Shown here piece by piece: positions 49,070-58,765 of a stretch of DNA of 64,000 nucleotides. This DNA comes from Nosema muscidifuracis (lineage: Eukaryota > Microsporidia > Nosematidae): NCBI GenBank assembly GCA_028335825.1, contig JAIOKI010000003.1:558001-622000 (forward strand), in the 5' to 3' direction. The notes under the pieces are model-generated. The model was not told the origin of the DNA. It ran no database searches and was given only the letters and a program-made list of their open reading frames with translations. A program made the translations under genes and the position numbers. Numbering within the stretch: position 1 is the stretch's first letter; the number at the start of each line of letters is the position of its first letter.

Positions 49070-49366
49070 TTATTTATTTTTTTTCTGAATAAATCCAAAT
49101 AAATTTCCCTGTTTGCTTTTCTTTGCTTTATGTTCTGTCACTTCAATATTCTTCTCTATTTTAGTCTCTGGTATCTGAAAATATTCATAAACATCTTCTA
49201 GATCTTTATTACTAAGTATATACAGTATATCTCCTTGATACTTAGATAGAGATATCTTGGTAGTTTTTGTGTCTTTTTTTATATTTAAAAATATCTTAGT
49301 ATATTTTGAAGTATCAATATTTTCAAAATCTTTATCTTTATTTTTAAAAATTATTTCTGTAGTCAT
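49070..49366 (-). CDS. Small protein with a PCNA-binding-like C-terminus (Pol32-like?)
   Basis: 98 residues. The first 70 are strands and short helices without a known domain. The last 14 residues, KQGNLFGFIQKKNK, look like a PIP box (Q-x-x-L-x-x-F-aromatic) with Ile in place of the last aromatic. They closely resemble the tail of yeast Pol32 (QGTLESFFKRK). Pol32 is a DNA polymerase delta subunit that binds PCNA. The start is well marked by ATATCCCCGTAG. A reduced Pol32 is possible; another PCNA partner is equally open. Confidence 0.5.
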   Translation of the reverse strand: MTTEIIFKNKDKDFENIDTSKYTKIFLNIKKDTKTTKISLSKYQGDILYILSNKDLEDVYEYFQIPETKIEKNIEVTEHKAKKSKQGNLFGFIQKKNK

Positions 49367-49714
49367 CTACGGGGATATTTGAGAATTTTTTTATATAACG
49401 GAGATTATTTAAAAAATATTTAGAATAAATCTACCAGTCTAATTTACATACATGAAAATAAAAGTTTAATTATAATTATAAGAAATAATTATAATTAATC
49501 TACCAGTCTAATTTACATACATGAAAATTATAATTTAATTATAAAAAATATTTATAATTAATCTACTAGTCTAATTAACATACATGAAAATAAAAGTTTA
49601 ATTATAAGAAATATTATTAGAAGTCTGATTTACATACATGAAAATAAAAGTTTAATTATAAAAAATATTATTAAAAGTCTAATTAAAATTCATCATATAA
49701 AATAATATGTTTTA
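49367..49714. repeat. Spacer of degenerate repeats, 55 to 69 bp
   Basis: Units with CAGTCTAATTTACATACATG recur at about 49434, 49503, 49567, 49622 and 49675, with spacing falling from 69 to about 54 bp. No gene is seen. Confidence 0.8.
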
Positions 49715-50248
49715 TTATTCACCATAATATAAAGGTTCATCAAGTAAATTAACTATTCCTGAAAAATTATAAGTATTATGATCCCTAGACGATACACGAT
49801 CTAAGTCTATAACGTAGAAACGCTGCGTAGGATCAGTATCATTACAAGTATCAACTAGAAGATCCATATAATTACCATCTTTATTAACTTCTCCAAGTTT
49901 GAAACAGTATCCAGAAGAATTACTTATTGTATTGTAATTAGTCTGTGGAGTAATCTTCCAATCATCAGCAGGGGTATATGTATCATTTAATTTAATATGC
50001 ATCTGAGAAGTAGAAGCTATAGGAGCTTTAGATAAATATTTATTACTCACTGTTTTTATTCCACCTGTTATTCTTTGATATATAAAAGTATTTCTGCGAT
50101 TATTTACTATATTTGAAGGTACAAATATAGCATCATCAGTAATAAGTTTGGTATTCCTTATACTTAATTCGAAATCCCTATTTTTTGTTAATATTCTTAT
50201 CCTTCGTGTGGTTGTATATACATAAATTAAAAAGAAAAATATATTCAT
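49715..50248 (-). CDS. Secreted ricin-B-lectin-like protein (copy 1)
   Basis: 177 residues with a hydrophobic N-terminus (MNIFFFLIYVYTTT) that could be a signal peptide or anchor. The C-terminal part, GYCFKLGE ... MDLLVDTCNDTDPTQRFYVI, carries the C-x(n)-C-x-(4,6)-Q-x-F pattern of a ricin B beta-trefoil lobe. One or two of the three lobes are recognisable. Such proteins are multi-copy in Nosema-type microsporidia and are thought to meet host glycans. No CCC motif lies before the start. It is tandem to copy 2, 962 bp apart. Confidence 0.65.
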   Translation of the reverse strand: MNIFFFLIYVYTTTRRIRILTKNRDFELSIRNTKLITDDAIFVPSNIVNNRRNTFIYQRITGGIKTVSNKYLSKAPIASTSQMHIKLNDTYTPADDWKITPQTNYNTISNSSGYCFKLGEVNKDGNYMDLLVDTCNDTDPTQRFYVIDLDRVSSRDHNTYNFSGIVNLLDEPLYYGE

Positions 50249-51210
50249 AAAAAAATAATTAAAGATTCATTTATACTTACACATTTTAAAACAAAGTTTC
50301 ACTTGTAAAATTTTTGAATCAGTTTTTTTTTTGATTTAGTATCTAAATTAAAAAATAAATATTATTAGATTTATTATTATAGTAATTAGTTTGTTTCATG
50401 ATAAAACAAAATTTAATATATTTAATCACAAAATAATAATTATTTTAAAATATTGACATGTATTATTAATTGAAATGTCATGTCAACCACAATTATTAAT
50501 TTTATAAGATATGTTGTTAAGATTTTTAATTTTAATTTTAATTAATCTCACAATATATGTAAGATAAAAAATTATTTTTATTGGTATGTTTTCAATAATT
50601 AATTTAAATTTTAATTAATTTCACAATATATATAAGATAAAAAATTATTTTTATTGGTATGTTTTCAATAATTAATTTAAATTTTAATTAATCTCACAAT
50701 ATATGTAAGATAAAAAATTTTACTTTATAAAATATGTTGATAAGATTTTTAATATAAATTTAAAGTATTGAAGTAAAATAAAGAATATTCTTTAAGTAGT
50801 TCGTTTTTGATAAATAATTTAAATTATAGGTATGGAAGTACAATAAAGATTGCTTTATAAGAAGTTTTAGTGAACATGTATGTTAATCAATATTTTTTTA
50901 ATTCAATTATTGGTAAATACATTTCATAATATAAAAAATGTCATTTTATATTGGCAGGTATAAAAAATATTCTAATCGGTAAATACATTTCATAATATAA
51001 AAAAATATTCTAATTGGTTAGATACATTTCATAATATAAAAAATCTTATTTTATAGATAATATATTAAAAATATTCTAATTGGTTAGATACATTTCATAA
51101 TATAAAAAATGCCATTTTATAGATAATATATTAAAAATATTCTAATTATTATATTTTAATATTGAGTCATCTCATAACAAAATGATACTAAATAAACCGT
51201 ATAAAATATT
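50249..51210. repeat. Long spacer of tandem repeats between the two ricin-B-like genes
   Basis: A unit of 73 to 74 bp with CACAATATATGTAAGATAAA occurs about 2.5 times at 50527-50720. Another, with TACATTTCATAATATAAAAA, occurs four times at about 50930-51140. No gene is seen in about 960 bp. Confidence 0.8.
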
Positions 51211-51903
51211 TTAATATTTGTAATAATTTTCTCTTCCATGATGACCTTTGGTTGAGTCTACCAACATATCATGATTTATTGGTTCAGCACTATGACTAAA
51301 AGCATACAAGCTATTCATATCTCCTACAGTTGTATTTATACGCTTATTTCCATCTTTAGAATCATGAATTATAACTTCAACATTCGTGTTATCATCATAA
51401 GCTTTCAATGCCATATTTAATATTACTGTACCACCTTCTTCATAATCATTTTTAATAGTCTCTATAGGATTTCCATCACTTTCATTCTTCTCATATTGAA
51501 ATCTCTGGTAGAGATCATTTTTATTACATCTTATAATAATAGCAGGATTGAAATTATCAGTTTTCTTTCCTACAGTTAAACACATATCATTATCAGTCCT
51601 AAACTTATACTTACCAGCTTCAGCTTCTCTCTCCCATTTAGCAAATAAATATTTATCGCTACAGAATCCAAGTTCTCTCCTACCATATTTGGAACAAATA
51701 GTCTTATCATTTATTTTTATAGACTTAGTTATTGAATCATATTCCATAAGATCAGCATTCTTAGATTTTCCTAAATCACTTTTCTCAGCAAATTTTAATT
51801 CATTCGTTCTTGTCTCTGCCAGTCTTAAGTTCCTATCTCCTTCTGGTATTAATTCCCCTGTAAGTGTAAATACCTCATGTAGTATTAAAAATATAACTAG
51901 CAT
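51211..51903 (-). CDS. Secreted ricin-B-lectin-like protein (copy 2)
   Basis: 230 residues with a clear signal peptide (MLVIFLILHEVFTLTG). The block DMCLTVGKKTDNFNPAIIIR then CNKNDLYQRFQYE is a ricin B lobe (C-x-x-V ... C-x(6)-QxF). The C-terminus is rich in His and Tyr (KGHHGRENYYKY). Probably exported to the spore surface or host. No CCC motif before the start. It is paralogous in plan to copy 1 but has little identity outside the lobe. Confidence 0.72.
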   Translation of the reverse strand: MLVIFLILHEVFTLTGELIPEGDRNLRLAETRTNELKFAEKSDLGKSKNADLMEYDSITKSIKINDKTICSKYGRRELGFCSDKYLFAKWEREAEAGKYKFRTDNDMCLTVGKKTDNFNPAIIIRCNKNDLYQRFQYEKNESDGNPIETIKNDYEEGGTVILNMALKAYDDNTNVEVIIHDSKDGNKRINTTVGDMNSLYAFSHSAEPINHDMLVDSTKGHHGRENYYKY

Positions 51904-52867
51904 TTATTTCTGTTGTGTATTTGTTTTTATATTTTTAAGTGTTTCATATTCAATAAATGAAACAAAGTTTTGTATCTGTGACGAATGTTTTAAAATGTTT
52001 TGTATGTTAGAAGAAGAAAACTTTAACGAATTAAAAATTTTAGACATTTTTTTTTAAAATATTTTAATATATTTCAAAGTAAAATAAGTCATTAAAAATA
52101 TTTCTGATTTTTTGTCAGATAACTAGCTAAAACTTAAGTTCTTAGAATAGGAATATTTTTTATTAATAGGGGTTAGAAAAAAATAAATAAATATTAAATT
52201 TCAAACTTTTTATTTAATGGATAAAATATTTATGATTTATCTTTGATTATTATCAACAAACTCTTTTAAGAAGATTGACTAACAATTTTATTTAGTAGGA
52301 TTGACTGAAAATATTATTTAAGGAAGATTGACTGACAATTTTATTTAGTAGGATTGACTGAAAATATTATTTAAGGAAGATTGACTGACAATTTTATTTA
52401 GTAGGATTGACTGATAATATTATTTAAGGAAGATTAACTGACAATATTATTTAGTAGGATTGACTGAAAATATTATTTAAGGAAGATTAACTCAATATAT
52501 TATTTAGTAAGACTAAATAACAAACTCTTTTTAAGAAGATTAAATAAAAATCTATTTTTAAGACTAAATAAAAAGCTCTTTTTAAGGAAGATTAACTCAA
52601 TATATTATTTAGTAAGATTAAATAACAATATCTATTTATAAGACTAAATAAAAAGCTCTTTTAAGGAAGATTAACTGAAAATCTATTTGTAAGGAAGATT
52701 TAACAAAATATCTTTAAAGAAAATTAACTAAAGTAAGAAATCTAACATTCTTATCATTATCTCAAATATCAATCAACTTACAACTTTTTAAATAATAAAA
52801 TCTCTTTAAAATATTTTTGTGCTGCTATTCTTTTTGTAAAAAATTTATAATTTTTTTACCCTCTAAA
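51904..52867. repeat. Spacer with 53-bp minisatellite and decayed copies
   Basis: A 53-bp unit with AAGATTGACTGACAATTTTA starts at 52271, 52324 and 52377, and less exactly at 52430 and 52482. Looser AAGATTAACT units run to about 52700. No gene is called; a short plus-strand frame with CICDECFKMFC near 51976 has no start signal. Confidence 0.85.
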
Positions 52868-53365
52868 ATGAATAAAGGAAAGGCAGATGCAGGTGAAGCC
52901 AGATATTTAAAAATTCAAGTTATAGGAGGAGAACTTCCCGGCCCAGTGTTAGCACAAAAGGCAGGATCATGGGGTATACCAATCAAGAAAGTAGGTGAAG
53001 ATGTAAAATCAGCTACTGCCGAATATAAAGGACATAAAGTAATGGTAGGTCTTACTGTTGAAGGAGGTAAAGCCACTGTAGAAGTTTTACCAAATACATC
53101 TACTATGATAATTAAAGCTCTTAGAGAACCACCAAGAGACAGAAAGAAAGTTAAAAATATCAAACATGATGGTGATCTTAAATTAAGTGATGTCATTGAG
53201 ATTGCTAAGAAAATTCGATCAAAATCTTTCAGTAGGAAATTAACTGGTACAGTTAAGGAGGTACTTGGTACTTGCTATTCAGTAGGTTGTACTGTTGAAG
53301 GAAAGACTCCTAAAGAAATTACTGCTTCTATTAATTCAGGAGAAATAAGAATACCAGATGAATAA
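52868..53365 (+). CDS. RPL12: Large ribosomal subunit protein uL11 (L12)
   Basis: 165 residues, same length as yeast L12. The ATG at 52868 follows TTACCCTCTAAA; an upstream TTG in frame is rejected. GGELPGPVLAQKAGSWGIP is the uL11 N-terminal domain, and the C-terminal domain ends in TVEGKTPKEITASINSGEIR. uL11 forms the stalk base with 28S rRNA and takes part in factor binding. No intron is seen near the start. Confidence 0.96.
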   Translation: MNKGKADAGEARYLKIQVIGGELPGPVLAQKAGSWGIPIKKVGEDVKSATAEYKGHKVMVGLTVEGGKATVEVLPNTSTMIIKALREPPRDRKKVKNIKHDGDLKLSDVIEIAKKIRSKSFSRKLTGTVKEVLGTCYSVGCTVEGKTPKEITASINSGEIRIPDE

Positions 53366-54169
53366 ATTATTTATTAAAAATTGTATTTTCTTAATTTTAC
53401 ATTATCCAATAACAAACAAATTATCAGTTATGAATAAATAGAAATAAGTATAAAAAATAATGCATAAATAAGAAAATAATCTATCAAAATAATTTATCAA
53501 ACAAATTTATCACAAAAATATATACAAAAAAATCATCAAAGTTTAAAAGATCTAGTTAATTAATTAGTGAAGTAATAAGAAATTGATAATTTTTAAAGAA
53601 TACTTTTGAAATGAAAGTTAGACGAAGGTATTAAAATTTAGTAAATAAAAAATTATTTGAAGAAGAAGATATGTAAATTTCTGAATAAAATTAGAAGAAA
53701 ATATGTTAATTTCTGAATAAAATTAGAAGAAAATATGTAAACTTCTGAATAAAATTAGAAGAAAATATGTAAACTTCTGAATAAAATTAGAAGAAAATAT
53801 GCAAACTTCTTAAAAAAATTAGCCGAAATTAAAAATAAATTAAATAATAAAAGTTATGCAAAAAAAGTTAGATGAAAATAATAAAAGTTATGCAAAAAAA
53901 GTTAGATGAAAATAATAAAAGTTATGCAAAAAGAAAGTTCGACGAAATTTTGTAAAAATTTGATTAAGAAAGTTAGATGAAAATAAATTAAATAATAAAA
54001 TTAGACAAAAGAAAACATAAAAAATAAGAAAGTTAGATCATTTTTGATCTAAATCAATTTTTTAAGATTTTATCGATACACAAATGATGCATAATTTCAT
54101 TCATTTGTTACTTTCTGTTACCAAGTAAACAAAGTATATCATTTATAAAAAATTATAAATCTACCCTTA
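53366..54169. repeat. Spacer with two minisatellites (32 and 34 bp)
   Basis: A 32-bp unit with AATTAGAAGAAAATATGTAA repeats about five times at 53660-53815. A 34-bp unit with AAGTTATGCAAAAAAAGTTA repeats about three times at 53845-53940. An inverted repeat, ACAAATG ... CATTTGT, lies at about 54081-54109, 60 to 90 bp before SIN3. No gene is seen. Confidence 0.85.
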
Positions 54170-56722
54170 ATGTCTAACAATATGGATAATACTAACAATC
54201 AAGATAATGATAAATGGTCAGAACAAGGGAGTAAAAGATATAGAGAAGAAGACAAAGGTCAATACAATGAATATAGTGATAGTTCAAGTGTCAGTAAACA
54301 GCATTTCGCTCCTCAGATGACTCATACTCATCATCAGATAAGTAGGCCTCAAGAACAAGTTCAAGATAATTTGTATCAACAACCTGCTAAACCAACAATA
54401 CCAGAAGATGCAGAAGTTTGTGATGCTATGGTTTTTCTTAATAGAATTAAAGAAGAATATTCTGATGATATGGTAACTTATGATAATTTTCTAGAGACAA
54501 TGAGAGATTATAAATTTGGGAAAATTGATGCTGATGAAGTCTGTAAAGGTGTAAGAATACTTTTTAAAGATAAACCTCATCTTATAGATATATTTAATGA
54601 GTATCTACCCAATCATTTGAAGTTTTATGGAGATGGAAGAAATAATGAAAATATTCAAAGGACATTTGAAAGAATACCCATGCATAATCAACAACATCCT
54701 CAATTTAGAAGAGCAATGTTTAATCCAAAAATGATGCATCCTAATATGAAGCCAAACAATAATATGAGACCTATGATTCCTAAGATGGGACCCCCTCCTC
54801 ATATGCATCAACCACCTCATCTTTCAGGAGTACTTCAAGGTATGATCCCTACATTTGTACCTCATCCTAATGGACCAGCTCCTATGCGTATTCAACCACC
54901 TGTTGGAAATAAAATGCACTCAAATTTTTATCCTTACAATGCACCAATTAAATCAGAAGATGAAGGATCTAAAAAGAAACAAGCCAATGAATTTATACAA
55001 AGAGTTAAAAAAAGATATTTTAATCAACCAAATGTATACAAAACTTTTGTAGATATTTTACAAAAATTTTCTGCTGATAGCAATGTTGTTTCTATTAGAT
55101 CAGAAATATCAAGTTTATTATGGGAACATCCTGATTTAATAGAAGATTTCGAAAAAAACTTCATTCCACCAAATAAAATAAAGTCAGAAGAAGAAACTTC
55201 AATAATGAAACAGATATGTAAACAAATGGAAGATAAAAAAGTTAATGATGATTTTTTAAGATGTTTGAATTATTTTAATCAGAATTTTATTACAAAAAGA
55301 GAGCTTCTTCTTTTAGTATCACCCCTTCTTAAAAATGAAACTCAGATTAATTTATTTAAAGATTTTATTAATTATAAAGAAAAATCAGAATCTTTACCTG
55401 ATACTAAAAATCTTGATAAGTGTAGAAAAATAGGATCATATAGAATATTATCTCATGAAATACAAAATCCTAATCAAGATGCTATAGCTAAAGAAGTACT
55501 TAATACTACTTGTGTAAGTTGTCCTACATTTGAATCAGAAGATGCTAATTTTGTATTTCTTAAAAGAAATATGTATGAAGATTGTGTATTTAGAGTAGAA
55601 GATGATAGATCAGAAGCTAGTCTTATTATAGAAAGACTTGATTATTTTATACAATCTTTAGAGATTGTTTATTCCAATTTAGGAGATGATGAATTATCAG
55701 TTAAAGATTTAGGAATGTCACCAGGAATAGTTAAAGAAGTACTTAAAAATATTTATGAAGATTCTGCTTCTGAAATTTTAGAAGGAATTTTAACAAATCC
55801 TAAGACAGCTATACCTGTACTTATTAAAAGATTATATACAGTTAATAAAGAATTTAGAGAGAAATTAAGACAGAAACATAAAGTTTGGAATGAACAAGTA
55901 GATCGAGCTTATTATAAAGCATTAGATGCAAATGGACCTTATTATAAGAATCAAGAGAAATCTAATTTTAGTACTAAAGTACTTTTACAAGAAGTAGAAG
56001 AAGGATATAAACAAGATTTTCAAGATAGAAAATTAATAGAAGATATTTGTAAAATATTTAATATTTTTATTAAAGTTAGTCAAACTGATAATAAAAAAGC
56101 AGCTATTCCTGAGTTATATTCTACAGTAGATTTAGTATTTAATTTAATATTAGAGAATCCAACTTTTATAGGAGATTTTAATATATTTTGTATTTATAGA
56201 TTTATCTTTTATGTATATGAAAGACTTAAAGAGATTAAAGATTTTAAGCTTAAACCTATAGTATCATCTAAGATAGCAGTAAGAATGAATATTATACCAG
56301 AATATGATGTAGAAGATAGATTTGAAGAGATATTAAATTTAATAAAGATTTATTGTGAGAAATCAATAGATCCCCTTGATTATGAGGAGACACTTCGTAT
56401 ACTTACTGATTGTAAGGGGTATAAATTGTATAATATTAAGAAAGTATTTCTTAGAATAGAGAAGGCTATTATAGCAGTAATAGATAATGAAGTATCTCTT
56501 GATATATTAAAGAATATTAAAGAAGTTGATGATAATATAGAAGATCCTGTTATGATTAGTTTTAAAGATAATTTCTTTACAGCTAAGAATTATATTAATG
56601 AAGATAAACCCTTACAAGATATACAAGAGAGTGAAAATGAAGAGATTTTACCAGTAGAAGAGAGGGAATATATTAATATTAGTCAAGAAGAGGGAAGAAT
56701 AAAAAGGAATAAGAATGTATAA
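54170..56722 (+). CDS. SIN3: Sin3 transcriptional co-repressor scaffold
   Basis: 850 residues. PAH1 lies at about 83-150 (AMVFLNRIKEEYSDDMVTYD ... FNEYLPNH). A Met/His/Pro/Gln-rich link follows. PAH2 lies at about 265-330 (ANEFIQRVKKRYF ... WEHPDLIEDFEKNFIP). The histone-deacetylase interaction domain (about 418-520) has CRKIGSYRILS and VFLKRNMYEDCVFRVEDDR. Sin3 bridges repressors to the Rpd3 deacetylase. It is about half the length of yeast Sin3 (1536), with fewer PAH domains visible. The start follows CTACCCTTA. Confidence 0.93.
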   Translation: MSNNMDNTNNQDNDKWSEQGSKRYREEDKGQYNEYSDSSSVSKQHFAPQMTHTHHQISRPQEQVQDNLYQQPAKPTIPEDAEVCDAMVFLNRIKEEYSDDMVTYDNFLETMRDYKFGKIDADEVCKGVRILFKDKPHLIDIFNEYLPNHLKFYGDGRNNENIQRTFERIPMHNQQHPQFRRAMFNPKMMHPNMKPNNNMRPMIPKMGPPPHMHQPPHLSGVLQGMIPTFVPHPNGPAPMRIQPPVGNKMHSNFYPYNAPIKSEDEGSKKKQANEFIQRVKKRYFNQPNVYKTFVDILQKFSADSNVVSIRSEISSLLWEHPDLIEDFEKNFIPPNKIKSEEETSIMKQICKQMEDKKVNDDFLRCLNYFNQNFITKRELLLLVSPLLKNETQINLFKDFINYKEKSESLPDTKNLDKCRKIGSYRILSHEIQNPNQDAIAKEVLNTTCVSCPTFESEDANFVFLKRNMYEDCVFRVEDDRSEASLIIERLDYFIQSLEIVYSNLGDDELSVKDLGMSPGIVKEVLKNIYEDSASEILEGILTNPKTAIPVLIKRLYTVNKEFREKLRQKHKVWNEQVDRAYYKALDANGPYYKNQEKSNFSTKVLLQEVEEGYKQDFQDRKLIEDICKIFNIFIKVSQTDNKKAAIPELYSTVDLVFNLILENPTFIGDFNIFCIYRFIFYVYERLKEIKDFKLKPIVSSKIAVRMNIIPEYDVEDRFEEILNLIKIYCEKSIDPLDYEETLRILTDCKGYKLYNIKKVFLRIEKAIIAVIDNEVSLDILKNIKEVDDNIEDPVMISFKDNFFTAKNYINEDKPLQDIQESENEEILPVEEREYINISQEEGRIKRNKNV

Positions 56723-57241
56723 ATAAATTCAATAAGTAAATATAAATTATTAATATTATGTAAATTATTATATAAATGTATTAATATTATGTATTTTATG
56801 CATAAATATATTTTTTTAAATATATTATAAAATATTATATAAATGTATATATAAATATTATATAATTTTAATACATAAATATATATATAAATATCTTGAA
56901 TAAAATATTATATTTTCTATATAAATATATTATTATTTTAATACATAAATATTTTCCATATAAATATATTATTATCTTAAATATATATTAAATTATAAAT
57001 ATATTATTATTTTAATACATAAATAATTTCCATATAAATATTAAATATACATCTTTATCTCAATTATATAAATATTTTATTAATTTAAACTCCTTAATGA
57101 ATATTAAAAATATATTAATATTTATTAAATAATTATTAACAAATATTCAATCAATATAAACAAATCTTCAATCATTTTTTGCTTATTTAATTAATCATTA
57201 TCTTTTTTAGTTATTTCTATTTTATTTGAGGGTAAAGATAA
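56723..57241. repeat. TA-rich spacer with short repeats
   Basis: From 56760 to 57050 ATATAAATATATTATTATTT-like units and TTTTAATACATAAATA recur irregularly. The last bases, TGAGGGTAAAGATAA, are a GGG variant of the start signal of YAK1. No gene is seen. Confidence 0.65.
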
Positions 57242-58417
57242 ATGAAGAAGAAGATTTTAACAAATCCATCATCATTGCATAAATCACTTTATGATAATAT
57301 AGAAGGAAATCTTGTAGTTAGTCGAGGAGATTTCTTACAGAAGACTGATCTTAAGAAGTACATGGTAATAGATTTACTTGGTACTGGTACATTTAGTCAA
57401 GTAGTTAGATGTGTAAGTACTTGTGGAGAAGAAGTAGCTATAAAAATAGTTAAGAATAGTCCAAAATATTATTTTTATGAGATGAATGAAGTTAAGATAT
57501 TACAAAAATTAATGTATAAAAATTTAAGTAAATATTTTGTAGAAATAAAAGATGTCTTTGTTTTTAGAGAACATCTTTGTATAGTAGAAGAATTATTGGG
57601 TCATAATTTATATGAATTTATAAAGATTACAGGATTTAGAGGAGTAGATCATAGTATTGTACAAAAGATAGGTAAACAAATATTAGAAGGACTTAATCAA
57701 TTAACTTTACTTGGTATAACACATTGTGATATGAAACCAGAAAATATTCTTATAAAAGATTACAATACTTTTGATATAAAAATTATTGATTTTGGATCAG
57801 CCTTTTATGAACCCCAACAATCTAATTTTTATGTACAAAGTAGATATTACAGATCTCCTGAAGTTATATTAGGTATTCCTTATAATAATTCATGTGATAT
57901 ATGGTCATTTGGATGTATTATGTATGAAATGTATATGGGTCATCCTTTATTCCCTGGTAAAGATAATCAAGATTTAGTAGGTAGAATATATAAATTATTT
58001 AGTAGATTACCAAGATTTATGTTAGAACATGGTAAGAATACTCATATATATTTTGATAAAGAAAATAATTATAAACCTGTACAAGACCCTAATGGAATTA
58101 CTATGAATGAAATGATAGATAAAATAAGATCTAAGAGTAATACAAATAAAGATGATGTATTAATAAGTTGTATATTAGAATGTATAAATCCTAGTCATTT
58201 AAGTAGACCTTCTCCTAGTACAATAATAAATCATAGATATTTTAAAATTAATGATGAGAAAGATATTGTAGATAATAGAAATCAACCTAATCCAGTACCA
58301 AGAATGTCTAAGCATAGAAGGAATTCAGAATATAATGTTGTACCATTAAAAAAGACTAAAGATGATAAAAGAAAAATTAGTGTATTTGATATGACTAATG
58401 AGAATAAACAGAACTGA
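57242..58417 (+). CDS. YAK1: Dual-specificity kinase Yak1 (DYRK family)
   Basis: 391 residues. The kinase spans about 38-345: glycine loop LGTGTFSQVVR, VAIK lysine, catalytic HCDMKPEN, DFGSAF and activation loop YVQSRYYRSPEVILGIPY, in which the first Tyr is the self-phosphorylation site of DYRKs. The insert MLEHGKNTHIYFDKENNY and the QSRxYR loop fit Yak1 best. Yak1 in fungi slows growth under stress, opposing PKA. The tail is short and basic. The upstream motif is GGG rather than CCC. Confidence 0.9.
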   Translation: MKKKILTNPSSLHKSLYDNIEGNLVVSRGDFLQKTDLKKYMVIDLLGTGTFSQVVRCVSTCGEEVAIKIVKNSPKYYFYEMNEVKILQKLMYKNLSKYFVEIKDVFVFREHLCIVEELLGHNLYEFIKITGFRGVDHSIVQKIGKQILEGLNQLTLLGITHCDMKPENILIKDYNTFDIKIIDFGSAFYEPQQSNFYVQSRYYRSPEVILGIPYNNSCDIWSFGCIMYEMYMGHPLFPGKDNQDLVGRIYKLFSRLPRFMLEHGKNTHIYFDKENNYKPVQDPNGITMNEMIDKIRSKSNTNKDDVLISCILECINPSHLSRPSPSTIINHRYFKINDEKDIVDNRNQPNPVPRMSKHRRNSEYNVVPLKKTKDDKRKISVFDMTNENKQN

Positions 58418-58765
58418 TATTTAATTTAATATATTAAATTAAATTAAAGTAGTGATATTAAATAATTAATTTTATAAAGTAGTGATTTTAAATAATTAAT
58501 TTATATATTAAATTTAATTAAAGTAGTGATATTAAATAATTAATTTAATTTTATAAAGTAGTGATTTTAAATAATTAATTTATATATATTAAATTTAATT
58601 AAAGTAGTGATATTAAATAATAATGTTAATATAAATAAATTAAATAGAAATCATTATAATTAAATCAATATAACATATTAAATATAACTCAATATATTAA
58701 ATCAATATATAAAATCAATATAACTAAATATATAAAATCAATATTAAATTAAATTAAAATAACTT
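58418..58765. repeat. Spacer with 74- to 80-bp repeats
   Basis: AAAGTAGTGATATTAAATAA starts at about 58446, 58520 and 58600, each followed by a half-unit AAAGTAGTGATTTTAAATAA in the first two. No gene is seen. It lies between convergent YAK1 and NMT1. Confidence 0.8.

Noticed and set aside
51955-52057. Short plus-strand frame with CICDECFKMFC
   Set aside because: It has no start signal, and the rest of the open frame is antisense to a ricin-B-like gene.
52817-52867. TTG start for RPL12
   Set aside because: The ATG at 52868 has the CCC motif and gives the standard length of the family.
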